DNA from: Chloroflexota bacterium
GTDB taxonomy: Bacteria; Chloroflexota; UBA11872; VXOZ01
DNA length: 64,000 bases
NCBI GenBank assembly: GCA_958295775.1
Contig: CATQHC010000002.1
Coordinates: 1,139,830-1,203,829 of the forward strand
Direction: 5' to 3'
Part shown: positions 1 to 9,543 of the stretch, one piece after another
Numbering within the stretch: the stretch's first letter is position 1
How the letters are laid out: every line of letters starts with the position of its first letter
The notes under the pieces: generated by a model
Database searches by the model: none
The model's input: the letters and a program-made list of their open reading frames with translations, nothing else
What the model was told of the DNA's origin: nothing
Translations under genes and position numbers: made by a program

Positions 1-1406
<1,406 letters not shown>

Positions 1407-1433
1407 GCGTTTCTCCGTCACTTCGAGAAAGCA

Positions 1434-1470
1434 AAGAGGGGCTCTTCTCCGAGGAGCCCCTCTTATTTTT
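1434..1470 (+). terminator. Rho-independent terminator of groEL
   Basis: A perfect 11-bp stem (AAGAGGGGCTC, 1434-1444, pairing with 1454-1464) and a 9-nt loop are followed by ATTTTT. On the minus strand the hairpin is followed by TTTGCTTTC, so it may also stop transcription of the convergent oxidoreductase gene. Confidence 0.92.
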
Positions 1471-1604
1471 GAGATTGCCGGCAGCTTGGCGTTCTTTCAT
1501 TCTTGCCAGCCTGACGGCGGCGCCGTGTCTACTGCCCAGGGAAAAGCCAGTCCTTCTCGCGCAGCGCCCGCTGCCTCTTCTCCAGAGCCTCCACGATTCG
1601 CTCT

Positions 1605-4055
1605 TTAGCTGCGCAGTCTGACGTTGTGCGGATCGTACAGCGGCTCATCCGTCACCGTGGCCGCATTTCTCTTGCCAAAGTACTCGACGGTCACATTGGT
1701 ACCCGCCGTCGCATACTCAATTGGCAAGTAGCCGTAAGCGATGCTCTGACCCACGGTGTACCCAAAGTTGGCGCTGGTCACGTAACCAAGCACACGGTCG
1801 CCGTCGAGGATTGGCTCTTTGCCCATGACGACATGGCCGGGGTCCGCAAGTGTGAGACAGCAGAGCCGCCGCTCAATGCCTGCTTCCATGCTGCGAGTGA
1901 GTGCCTCACGGCCAAGGAAATCACCTTTGCCGAGTTTGACTGCCCAACCCAAGCCGGCCTCATACGGGTTATATTCAGTATGAATGTCCGTGCCCCACAG
2001 CCGGTATCCCTTCTCCAGCCGCAAGGATTCAAACGCCCCGCCTCCTCCCGCGATGATGCCAAACTGCTGTCCCGCCTCCCACAGCGCATCCCAGACGCCG
2101 AGCCCGTATTCGGTTGGGGCGTAAATCTCCCAGCCCAGTTCACCTACGTAGGAAACGCGCAAGGCACGTGCCGGCGCGGCGCCAATGGCGATCTGCTTAC
2201 TCGCAAAGTAGGGGAACGCGCGGTTTGACACGTCTTCGCCACACACTTGCTGCAAAACATCTCGCGCCCGCGGACCCCACAGGCCGATTCCGCAATACTC
2301 AGAGGTAGTGTCGTCGATTTGGATCGAGCCGTCAGCAGGCGCGTGACTGCGCAGCCACGCCAAGTCGCGAGTCCCGCTGGCGCCGCCGGTTAACACGAGA
2401 AAGCGGTCTTGCGACACGCGCGTGATAGTAAGGTCGCATTGGATGCCGCCGTTCCGGTTCAGCATCGCGGTGTACACCACCTTACTCACAGGCCGGTCGA
2501 TCTGGTTCGCGGAGATTGACTGGAGGAAGTCCAACGCGCCCGGTCCCCCAACTTCCAGCTTTGTAAACGCAGTCAGATCATACATGGCCACGCGCTCGCG
2601 GGTCACACGGTGTTCGCCGGCCTGAATTGGGCTCCACTGCCGCGCCTCCCAGCCGGAGCGGGCCGGCGCCGCTTCATCTGCAATGAGTCTTTCATTGGAA
2701 TTGAACCACTGGGGACGCTCCCAGCCGGCACTTTCGAAGAATTCTGCCCCAAGCGCCTCCAAGCGCGATTGGAATGGACTGCACCGCACATCGCGGGGGT
2801 TCTCTAGCTGTTGCAACGGGTGGATGATGTCATAGACCTCGCGGTACTGCTGCGCGCCCCGCGCCTTCACGTAGGCCGGCGTATGGACATGGGCAGAGAA
2901 GCGATTGTAATCGGCCTCCCGCAAGTCAAGTGCCGTCGTACCTTCATCAATCCACTCGGCCACCACGTTGCCCACTCCGCCGCCATGTGTAATCCACACG
3001 GCTTCCGCAATCCAGAGGCCGCTCACCTGCGGCGCCTCGCCCAATATGGGCAGGCCGTCCGGCGTGAATGAGAACATGCCGTTGAACGCATCAGTCAACT
3101 CCAGACCGCGCAGCGCCGGAAAGAGCTCATCCGCTGCCCGGCGCGCGACCGCGAAGTGCTCCGGCGTGAAGTCCAGCATGGCAGGCGCACGTTTGGCCTC
3201 AGCGGGGCTGAGAATGTCATCCGCTGCCACCGGCAGCGGTTCATGCTTGTAGGACCCAATGCCGTAGCACTCACCCTCCTGCCGAAAGTACATGGCATAG
3301 TCCTGGTTCCGCACAATAGGATGAACGACTTCACGGGTCTCGCCCCGCAACGCTGGCACGGGCACGGTACGCGTATATTGGTGTTGTACCGGCAAGAGCG
3401 GAATGGAGATACCCGCCATGCGTCCGACGCGCGGCCCCCAAATCCCGGCACAGATGAGTACCAAGTCGGCATCAATGCGGCCTGCAGTTGTTTCCACAGC
3501 ACGTATGCGTCCTGCCTCCACCACAATGTCGGTGACTGTCGTATTTCCATAGAACGCGGCGCCGTGCTCTTGTGAATAGCGGGACATCGCCTCGGCCGCG
3601 CGCACAGGCTTGGCAATGCCGTCGCTGGGCACGTGGTACGCGCCGTGAATTACATCGGGGTTGAGCAGCGGCACGAGGTCGCCGGTTTCCTGAGGGGAAA
3701 TCAGGCGAGATTCCAAGCCATACGACTTGGCGAAGCCTGCCTTGCGGTGCAGGTCGCGCCAGCGTTCCTCGGTGTACGCCACCTCCAAGCTGCCAACGCC
3801 ATACCAGCATGGCTCACGGTCCAATTCGAGCGTGCGGTAAAGCCCGACCGTATCAATCGCCAGCGTGGTCATGAGCTTGGAAGCGTTAGTCTGGAACACG
3901 AGACCGGGCGCATGGGAGGAAGAACCGCCGGTATCAAACAGCGGCCCTTGATCCACCACCACTATGTCCCGCCAGCCGCGCTTGGTCAGGTGATAGGCAA
4001 CGCTGCACCCCACAATGCCGGCGCCGATGATGACGAGACGCGCCTGCGACTGCAC
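1605..4055 (-). CDS. FAD-dependent dimethylglycine/sarcosine dehydrogenase-like protein with GcvT-type C-terminal half
   Basis: 816 residues with the two-module layout of the dimethylglycine/sarcosine dehydrogenase family. The N-terminal half (about 1-370) is a DAO-type FAD domain with the dinucleotide motif GAGIVG near residue 10. TGGSSSHAPG follows, and its His48 sits where the family binds FAD covalently. A linker domain (about 375-430) and a folate-binding aminomethyltransferase-like half (about 435-805) complete it. Known members oxidise an N-methyl group of dimethylglycine or sarcosine and pass the one-carbon unit to tetrahydrofolate. The start is GTG with GAGGAG 8 nt upstream. The next gene upstream is a betaine-homocysteine methyltransferase-like protein, which makes dimethylglycine in known pathways, so a demethylation role is a reasonable inference. 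The exact substrate cannot be told from sequence alone. Confidence 0.9.
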   Translation of the reverse strand: MQSQARLVIIGAGIVGCSVAYHLTKRGWRDIVVVDQGPLFDTGGSSSHAPGLVFQTNASKLMTTLAIDTVGLYRTLELDREPCWYGVGSLEVAYTEERWRDLHRKAGFAKSYGLESRLISPQETGDLVPLLNPDVIHGAYHVPSDGIAKPVRAAEAMSRYSQEHGAAFYGNTTVTDIVVEAGRIRAVETTAGRIDADLVLICAGIWGPRVGRMAGISIPLLPVQHQYTRTVPVPALRGETREVVHPIVRNQDYAMYFRQEGECYGIGSYKHEPLPVAADDILSPAEAKRAPAMLDFTPEHFAVARRAADELFPALRGLELTDAFNGMFSFTPDGLPILGEAPQVSGLWIAEAVWITHGGGVGNVVAEWIDEGTTALDLREADYNRFSAHVHTPAYVKARGAQQYREVYDIIHPLQQLENPRDVRCSPFQSRLEALGAEFFESAGWERPQWFNSNERLIADEAAPARSGWEARQWSPIQAGEHRVTRERVAMYDLTAFTKLEVGGPGALDFLQSISANQIDRPVSKVVYTAMLNRNGGIQCDLTITRVSQDRFLVLTGGASGTRDLAWLRSHAPADGSIQIDDTTSEYCGIGLWGPRARDVLQQVCGEDVSNRAFPYFASKQIAIGAAPARALRVSYVGELGWEIYAPTEYGLGVWDALWEAGQQFGIIAGGGGAFESLRLEKGYRLWGTDIHTEYNPYEAGLGWAVKLGKGDFLGREALTRSMEAGIERRLCCLTLADPGHVVMGKEPILDGDRVLGYVTSANFGYTVGQSIAYGYLPIEYATAGTNVTVEYFGKRNAATVTDEPLYDPHNVRLRS

Positions 4056-4119
4056 GGCAGAATCTCCTCAGCTAGCCCTGCGCCAGCTACTTGCATGATC
4101 CATATTGTCGTGGGGACTC

Positions 4120-4147
4120 GTAGGGGCACGACATGTCGTGCCCCTAC
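4120..4147. repeat. 28-bp perfect palindrome, dispersed repeat family A
   Basis: A perfect inverted repeat with arms GTAGGGGCACGACA and its complement, between the methyltransferase and dehydrogenase genes. A second copy lies at 62103-62130 and differs only by a C-to-T change in one arm and the matching G-to-A in the other, so the palindrome is kept. It may also form an RNA hairpin in the transcript between the two minus-strand genes. Confidence 0.85.
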
Positions 4148-4168
4148 GCTGTTCATGCGTCATAAGTC

Positions 4169-5143
4169 TTAGCTTTCTTGACGCCGTTCCCAATTGAACT
4201 CCGTCTCGCTCATCGGCTTGTCGGGGTCCGGTTGCCAAATCTGCTCTTCTTCGTGCTTGCCGAGCACTTTCGCCATCTCGCGCACGTGTATGGCGACTGT
4301 CCCGCAACAGGCGCCGATGTAGTTTACGCCCATGGCTTTCGACTTCAGCGCGTAGTCCGCCATCTCGTAGCGTGTCATTTGGGTGGGTTCCAGCTTGTCC
4401 GGGAAGGCCGACGTGCCCGTAAACCACGGCACCTCGTCGCTGGTGCGGTGCGCGACTGGCTGGGCGGCGATAAAGGCGTCGGTCGCATCCCGCATCTCCT
4501 GGAGAATTGGGTACGTGTGCTCGGGATCGCGCATGCAGTTGGCGCCGACGATTTCGGCGCCCGCGTCCGCCAGCATGCGTGCGCAGTCAGCGGCGGAATA
4601 GCCATCGTCCGTTTCCGTCGTAGCGCGAAACGACATGGTGATCATGGCGGGCAGATTCGACTTGGCCTTGATGCGTTCCAGGCACAGCAGCGCTTCTCCC
4701 AGGTGCCAGAAGGTCTCGCCAATGAAGAAATCCACCCCATCCTGCGCCTCAATCTGCTCATCGAAAATGCCGGCTATTTCAGCGTTGCCGGATGGGTTGT
4801 CTGCGGCCCACTTCCACGTGGCGCTCAAGTCACCGGCCACAAGCGCTTTGTCACCGGCCACGTCCTTCGCAATTTGCGTGGTTTTCTGGTTGATCTCGAA
4901 TGTTCGATCGGCTTGTCCAACGGTCTCGAGCTTGCTGCGGCTGCCATAGAACGCCATCACCTGCAAGACTTCCGAGCCTGCACGCAGAAACTCAATGTGA
5001 AGTTCTCGAATGGCGCCCGGGTATTCAAGCGCCAGTTCCGGTGTGAAGGCTCCGGCAATCACGTACCCACGTTTCTCAAGCTCGACGATATAGCCGCCGT
5101 CACCAAGCACGACGTCTTCCGCCAACATCTCTAGAATGCCCAT
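4169..5143 (-). CDS. Homocysteine S-methyltransferase family protein (betaine-homocysteine methyltransferase-like)
   Basis: 324 residues of the zinc-dependent homocysteine methyltransferase fold, which transfers a methyl group (from betaine, S-methylmethionine or similar) to homocysteine to give methionine. The three expected zinc cysteines are visible: Cys203 in GANCMRD and Cys279-Cys280 in GACCGT. The length is shorter than animal BHMT (about 400) and similar to bacterial members. It starts with ATG, with GGAGGG about 12 nt upstream. The gene is upstream of, and co-directional with, the dimethylglycine dehydrogenase-like gene, with 113 bp between holding a 28-bp palindrome. The pairing favours a betaine donor, but the methyl donor is not proved by sequence. 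Confidence 0.85.
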   Translation of the reverse strand: MGILEMLAEDVVLGDGGYIVELEKRGYVIAGAFTPELALEYPGAIRELHIEFLRAGSEVLQVMAFYGSRSKLETVGQADRTFEINQKTTQIAKDVAGDKALVAGDLSATWKWAADNPSGNAEIAGIFDEQIEAQDGVDFFIGETFWHLGEALLCLERIKAKSNLPAMITMSFRATTETDDGYSAADCARMLADAGAEIVGANCMRDPEHTYPILQEMRDATDAFIAAQPVAHRTSDEVPWFTGTSAFPDKLEPTQMTRYEMADYALKSKAMGVNYIGACCGTVAIHVREMAKVLGKHEEEQIWQPDPDKPMSETEFNWERRQES

Positions 5144-5290
5144 GATTGAAGAATTCCCTCCTATTCCTACGCAATTGTGAACAAACTACGTTCCATCGCT
5201 TGTCGGCTAGCCGCGGGCGCACTGGAATTGCACCCAACTTGAAACCTGCCAATCAATCGAGACCAGCACCTAGCACGAGCTCGCTCACTG

Positions 5291-6565
5291 TTAACCCACA
5301 GGCGCAGCAGCAAGCAGTTCACTTGGCACTGCCTGCATGACCTTCCGCAACCCGGCGGCAATATCCTGCGCGTCCTGCTCCGTCCAGTCCATACTCAAGT
5401 GATACTCGCACACACGCGGCATCAGCTCTTCCGCGCGCGGACAGAGTCCCGGGCCGTAGTCCGCTGCCCCGGTGTAGACGCGCGAATCCCACGGCGACAA
5501 GCCGTCATGCCACATGCGCTTATGTAATATCGCCACATGCATATACACCGGTACGCCGCTATAGGGGAACTTGATGGGTACGCCTTCCGCGGCCAGCGCC
5601 TTGCGTACCCACGCGCAGAGTTCTGCCGTGGCGAAAACAAAACCCGGACTGACACCGGCATCACCCGCGGGATCTGCCAAAGGCCGCGCACACACGCCGG
5701 GAAAATCGCTAACGCTCTCCCTAATAATACCGCCCAGATGGCGCACATGGGCGCGCAGCCGGTCGAGTTTTTTCACCTGCTCCAAGAGCACCGCAGCCGT
5801 GAGTTCGCTCATGCGGTAGTTCTCGCCAAAGAACGGTGGCAAGTCCGCCCCTTCACTCTTGCGCGGTGTCCCTTGGTCCTGGCAGGCGACGGCGCGCTGG
5901 TGGAGCGCGGGGTCATTGGTGACAACCATGCCGCCCTCGCCAGCGGAAATGACCTTATTCATCTGAAAGCTGAAGATGTTTATGTCACCGAACCCGCCGA
6001 CGAGCCGGCCGTGATACTTTGCGCCGAACGACTGCGCGCAATCCTCCAGAATAGGTATGCCGTGGCGCGCGCCAACCGCGAGCAGCGGCTGTAAGTCGGC
6101 GGCTGCGCCCCGCCAGTGCACGACCATCACGGCCCGTGTACGCGGGGTGATTATGCGCTCGACGCTTTCGGCAGATATGCTCACGGTCTCATCCAGGTCG
6201 GCAAAGATCGGCACCGCCTGGCATGCCACCACGGCGTTCACGCAGCCGTAGAACGTCGCAGCAGGCACTATCACTTCATCGCCCGGGCCAACGCCGAGGG
6301 CGCGGAGCGCCACAATGAGCGCCGCCGTGCCGGAGGTTACGCCTACGGCATGCTCGATGCCAATGAGTGACGCCACCGCCTGTTCTAATTCGTTGACGGT
6401 GTAGGCGGGATCCGGGCCGTAGTAGCGAAACGGCGAGCGACGGTCCAAGACTTCGCACACGGCGCGTTTCTCGTCTTCGCCAATAATCGTTGCGCCCGGG
6501 TAGGCGCCCGGCAACGGCGTCGAGCGTACCGGTCTGCCACCGTCAATTGCTAGTTGTCCGCTCAT
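5291..6565 (-). CDS. DegT/DnrJ/EryC1/StrS-family PLP-dependent aminotransferase
   Basis: 424 residues of the fold-type I PLP aminotransferase family acting on keto-sugars or related cyclitols. Visible features are the TSGTAAL phosphate-binding turn near residue 78, PAATFYG near 101, the cofactor-contacting Asp175 in LEDCAQSFGA and Lys204 in SFQMNKVISAGEGG, the expected Schiff-base lysine. The motif has SFQ where many relatives have SFH or SFN. The start is ATG with GAGAGAGG just upstream. No sugar-nucleotide dehydratase or glycosyltransferase lies nearby, so the substrate is unknown. It could equally be an AHBA-synthase-like or inosamine-type member. Confidence 0.88.
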   Translation of the reverse strand: MSGQLAIDGGRPVRSTPLPGAYPGATIIGEDEKRAVCEVLDRRSPFRYYGPDPAYTVNELEQAVASLIGIEHAVGVTSGTAALIVALRALGVGPGDEVIVPAATFYGCVNAVVACQAVPIFADLDETVSISAESVERIITPRTRAVMVVHWRGAAADLQPLLAVGARHGIPILEDCAQSFGAKYHGRLVGGFGDINIFSFQMNKVISAGEGGMVVTNDPALHQRAVACQDQGTPRKSEGADLPPFFGENYRMSELTAAVLLEQVKKLDRLRAHVRHLGGIIRESVSDFPGVCARPLADPAGDAGVSPGFVFATAELCAWVRKALAAEGVPIKFPYSGVPVYMHVAILHKRMWHDGLSPWDSRVYTGAADYGPGLCPRAEELMPRVCEYHLSMDWTEQDAQDIAAGLRKVMQAVPSELLAAAPVG

Positions 6566-6713
6566 AGGCCTCTCTCTCTAATTGAGACAATTGCATAGCT
6601 CCCGTAAGGAGCAGAGAACCTCCCTCTCCTCAAGGAGACCTTTGCACAACCGCCGCCCAGGGGAGAAAGCTCCCTCTCCCTCGAGGGCACCCATGCATAG
6701 CCACTTGAAAACC

Positions 6714-6750
6714 CCCTCTCCCTTCGAGGGAGAGGGCCGGGGTGAGGGTG
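6714..6750. repeat. Dispersed repeat family C with hairpin, intergenic
   Basis: CCCTCTCCCT (6714-6723) pairs perfectly with 6727-6736 around a 3-nt loop and is followed by CCGGGGTGAGGGTG. A related copy in the opposite orientation lies at 31084-31122. The 245-bp gap around it (6566-6810) also contains two weaker CTCCCTCTCC stretches and no gene. Confidence 0.6.
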
Positions 6751-6810
6751 AATTTCCGCTATTCAGCTCACTCCCACGGATTTGGCACAGTCAAGCTACG
6801 ATTTCCTCTT

Positions 6811-8313
6811 TCATGAGTTCGCTATCCAAATCGGGCTCGACCACGCCACCTGTCCGTTCTCCTGCGTTACGCGGAGATAGTAGAAGTCTTCCGCGCGATT
6901 AGCGCTGGGAGTGTCGCCAAAAGTATAGGACGCGCCTGCCAATTCGTCCGGCACGAGACGATGGATAAGGAACGAGTCAGACGGAAAGCCGGTGGTCAAG
7001 TCGGTCACGGCATTCTTTGAGGCTTCCGCCAATGTGTACGTCTCGGTGCGCTGCATCGGTTTCGTGAACGCAAGCGTTACCGTCGCCGAAGGCGGGCCTT
7101 CGACGTCCAGCACCACCGAATTCTGCGGACAATCGTTCAAGCAATCGGAGAGCGAGGTATACGTCTGAAATCTGCATTTGGCGGCCGTAGATTCAAGAAT
7201 GCGGCTGCGATTTTCTTCATGGAAAGGGCCAGATTGGAAGCACGGCATCGCCTGATGGATGCGGGCGCCGTCCACCGAGACGGTCAGGTCCCACTCGGCG
7301 ATACGCGGCTTGCCAAACGCAGACCACGGCCCCCAGCCCACCTCAACGCGGCAACGATGCCGCCGCGACCACGGATACCCCTCTTCAGGCTCGGCGTCAG
7401 CCGGAAAGTGCCGTTGAATTACGCGGTTGTTCTTGATGACTTCAACCTTTTCGATTTCGTCCCAGCCGCGCACGTTCACGGCAATCTGGCGCTCGTTGGC
7501 GGCAGGAAGCTGCGACCCCATCGGCTGACCGTTTACGCGGAAATCCAATTCGATTTTGTCGCCCGTCACAGCGTAGCAGCGGCGGCTCCACAACGCATCC
7601 CAAATCGCCTCGCGGGTGAATTCCGGTACCAAGACCGCTACCGTGCCCTCGTTGTAGGCCCCCGGATGCGCCTGATGATCGTCGGAAGAACCCGTCACGC
7701 CAACGTGGTGACCCAAGGCCAGCGCGTGCTGGAGTGTGTTAATGGTAACGCGGGGTCCCAGACCGTGCCGCGTGTACGCAAACGGGCCGCGGTCACGCTC
7801 CGCGCCGCCGTGCTCGGAGATAATCTCCACAATGGGCGACACCGTTTCGTCTAAGTAGTCCCAGTTCGCGCCGCGAAACCCGCGCATGTAGCCGGGGTGA
7901 TGCGGCACCAGCAGCGCGCCGCTGCACCGCGCGTGCTCCTGAATCTCTCGCACGTGGTTGGCGAACTGCAGCGGGCCGTCCTCTTTATAGATGACGCAGT
8001 GGTCGCCAAACGCGGCGGAGTGCCACTCGTAGCCCAGGAAAGCCTCAAAGGCGCCAGGATCAGTCGCATCCTTGATCAACTGCTTGGTCTTTGGCCAGAC
8101 TTCCTTGTGGCGGTCAAAGCCTTCTTGCCACTGTTCGTGCCGGTTATTGGGCATCTCCGGCATGTCGTGCCACTGCGCGTGGCCGGTGAACGCAAAGAAG
8201 TCCAGGTGACTCTGCGCCATGTCTATGGCCCGTTCCAGCGTGCCTTTGGTGTAGTGGAACAAGCCCACGGTATTGTGGTTGTGAATGTCGCCCCACAGGA
8301 TCTTGTATTCCAT
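6811..8313 (-). CDS. CehA/McbA-type metallohydrolase with PHP domain
   Basis: 500 residues. It opens directly with the PHP metal motif GDIHNHNT (His11 and His13), and further PHP-like motifs follow (FTGHAQWHD, VPHHPGYM, GSSDDHQAHPG). The C-terminal third is predicted to be a beta-rich accessory domain. Characterised relatives such as CehA hydrolyse esters or carbamates with bound divalent metals. The family is broad, and no substrate can be assigned here. No signal peptide is seen, so it is probably cytoplasmic. It is the last gene of a tight minus-strand unit: two GNAT acetyltransferases precede it with a 2-bp gap. A longer relative lies at 9544-11472. Confidence 0.8.
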   Translation of the reverse strand: MEYKILWGDIHNHNTVGLFHYTKGTLERAIDMAQSHLDFFAFTGHAQWHDMPEMPNNRHEQWQEGFDRHKEVWPKTKQLIKDATDPGAFEAFLGYEWHSAAFGDHCVIYKEDGPLQFANHVREIQEHARCSGALLVPHHPGYMRGFRGANWDYLDETVSPIVEIISEHGGAERDRGPFAYTRHGLGPRVTINTLQHALALGHHVGVTGSSDDHQAHPGAYNEGTVAVLVPEFTREAIWDALWSRRCYAVTGDKIELDFRVNGQPMGSQLPAANERQIAVNVRGWDEIEKVEVIKNNRVIQRHFPADAEPEEGYPWSRRHRCRVEVGWGPWSAFGKPRIAEWDLTVSVDGARIHQAMPCFQSGPFHEENRSRILESTAAKCRFQTYTSLSDCLNDCPQNSVVLDVEGPPSATVTLAFTKPMQRTETYTLAEASKNAVTDLTTGFPSDSFLIHRLVPDELAGASYTFGDTPSANRAEDFYYLRVTQENGQVAWSSPIWIANS

Positions 8314-8315
8314 AC

Positions 8316-8819
8316 CTACGCTCTTGTCCTCTCGCTCAGTCGCATCATGTAGACAACGCTGCGGTTGAGGGGCTTGAAGCCTTGCCGCTCGTACATGCGG
8401 CGGGCAGGCGCATAGTGGTCTTCCAGCCCGGTCGATACTTGGGCGAATTCCATGCCCGCTTCCTCGATGAGTTCAAGCACCCGTGCGTGAAGCTTGCCAC
8501 CAATGCCATGCCCACGATAGTCTGGTAGCACAGCGTTATTGCCCACTGTCCCAATGCGTGTCACATCGTTCACATGGAAAGTTGCAAAGCCCACCGCTGC
8601 GCCCTCTACCTCGGCAATGACCACCAGGCCCATGTTGATCTGGCGCATGTCGTCGGCTTTCCACTGGTCCCACGTGCGCCCGCCAATGATGCCGTACCGC
8701 TCCTCACGCCAGCGATGGACCGTCACGTCCGCAAACCCACGGACGATGAGTTCGACCAGGGTCTCGCGATCCGCTTCTACCGCGCGCCGGATCTGTACGG
8801 CGGTTGCATTCGTCGTCAT
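8316..8819 (-). CDS. GNAT-family N-acetyltransferase (copy 2 of a tandem pair)
   Basis: 167 residues matching the acetyl-CoA-dependent GNAT fold: an N-terminal IRRAVEADRETLVELI strand-helix, the acetyl-CoA loop DYRGHGIGGKLH, and the end segment GMEFAQVSTGLEDHYAPARRMYERQGF. It is clearly paralogous to the adjacent gene, sharing the terminal GFxPLNRSVxY pattern. Its ATG overlaps the TGA of that gene (ATGA, 4 bp), so the two are translationally coupled. The substrate is unknown. Confidence 0.85.
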   Translation of the reverse strand: MTTNATAVQIRRAVEADRETLVELIVRGFADVTVHRWREERYGIIGGRTWDQWKADDMRQINMGLVVIAEVEGAAVGFATFHVNDVTRIGTVGNNAVLPDYRGHGIGGKLHARVLELIEEAGMEFAQVSTGLEDHYAPARRMYERQGFKPLNRSVVYMMRLSERTRA

Positions 8820-9310
8820 GGAGCACTCTGCCCAAGCTCTCTAAAGTAAGTAACACTACGGTTCAGCGGCGTGAAGCCTTGCCGCTCATACATGCGGCGG
8901 GCGGGCGCGTAAGGCGCTTCCAATCCGGTCGACACTTGGGCGAACTCCATGCCGGCTGCCTCGATTTGCTTGAGGACGAATGCGAGCAGCCGCGCGCCTA
9001 TGCCGCGACCGCGAAACTCCGGTAAGACCGCGTTGTCATCCACCGTACCAATTCGTGTGGCGTCATTCAGTTGATATGTCGCGAAGCCAACCGCTCTGCC
9101 TGCTACTTCGGCAATAATGACCCTTTTGATGTCAATCATGTGCGGGAGTTCGGCTTTCCACTCGTCCCAGATGCGCTCGAGCATGTCACCATCCTGCTGC
9201 GCGCGCACGTCCTCATATGCGAGTACGAAGAGTTCTACGAGGATTTCTCGATCGGCCTCGACTGCCTGTCGGATATTGAATTCATAGTGCTGTCCAGCCA
9301 CGTTGCTCAC
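8816..9310 (-). CDS. GNAT-family N-acetyltransferase (copy 1 of a tandem pair)
   Basis: 164 residues with the GNAT acetyl-CoA motif EFRGRGIGARLL and the ending APARRMYERQGFTPLNRSVTY. It is the first gene of the three-gene unit GNAT-GNAT-CehA. It aligns over its full length with the downstream copy, so the pair arose by local duplication. About 230 bp (9311-9543) separate it from the next upstream gene; no convincing gene is present there. Confidence 0.85.
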   Translation of the reverse strand: MSNVAGQHYEFNIRQAVEADREILVELFVLAYEDVRAQQDGDMLERIWDEWKAELPHMIDIKRVIIAEVAGRAVGFATYQLNDATRIGTVDDNAVLPEFRGRGIGARLLAFVLKQIEAAGMEFAQVSTGLEAPYAPARRMYERQGFTPLNRSVTYFRELGQSAP

Positions 9311-9543
9311 TATCTTACCACGCGCCTAGGCCATGCGCCGCCACAGCCGGTGGTCCAATTGGGATAGACCTTCGACCCCCTGATTGTTGCGAATGCGCTT
9401 CGTTCGCATACGCCTGAATCGTCTTGTACGACAGCCGAAACACGCCACGAACGGCTCCCGCACCGGACGTATGACAATAGGCGCCTGCCACGAATGCGCT
9501 GTGCATACCGCGGTTGCAGAAAGGCGTTTGCCGGCGCCCGATT

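Noticed and set aside
1529-1604. A short protein-like frame after the dehydrogenase stop (VEALEKRQRALREKDW)
   Set aside because: Only about 21 codons from a GTG with no ribosome-binding site; the dehydrogenase already ends at the family-typical position, so neither an extension nor a frameshift is supported.
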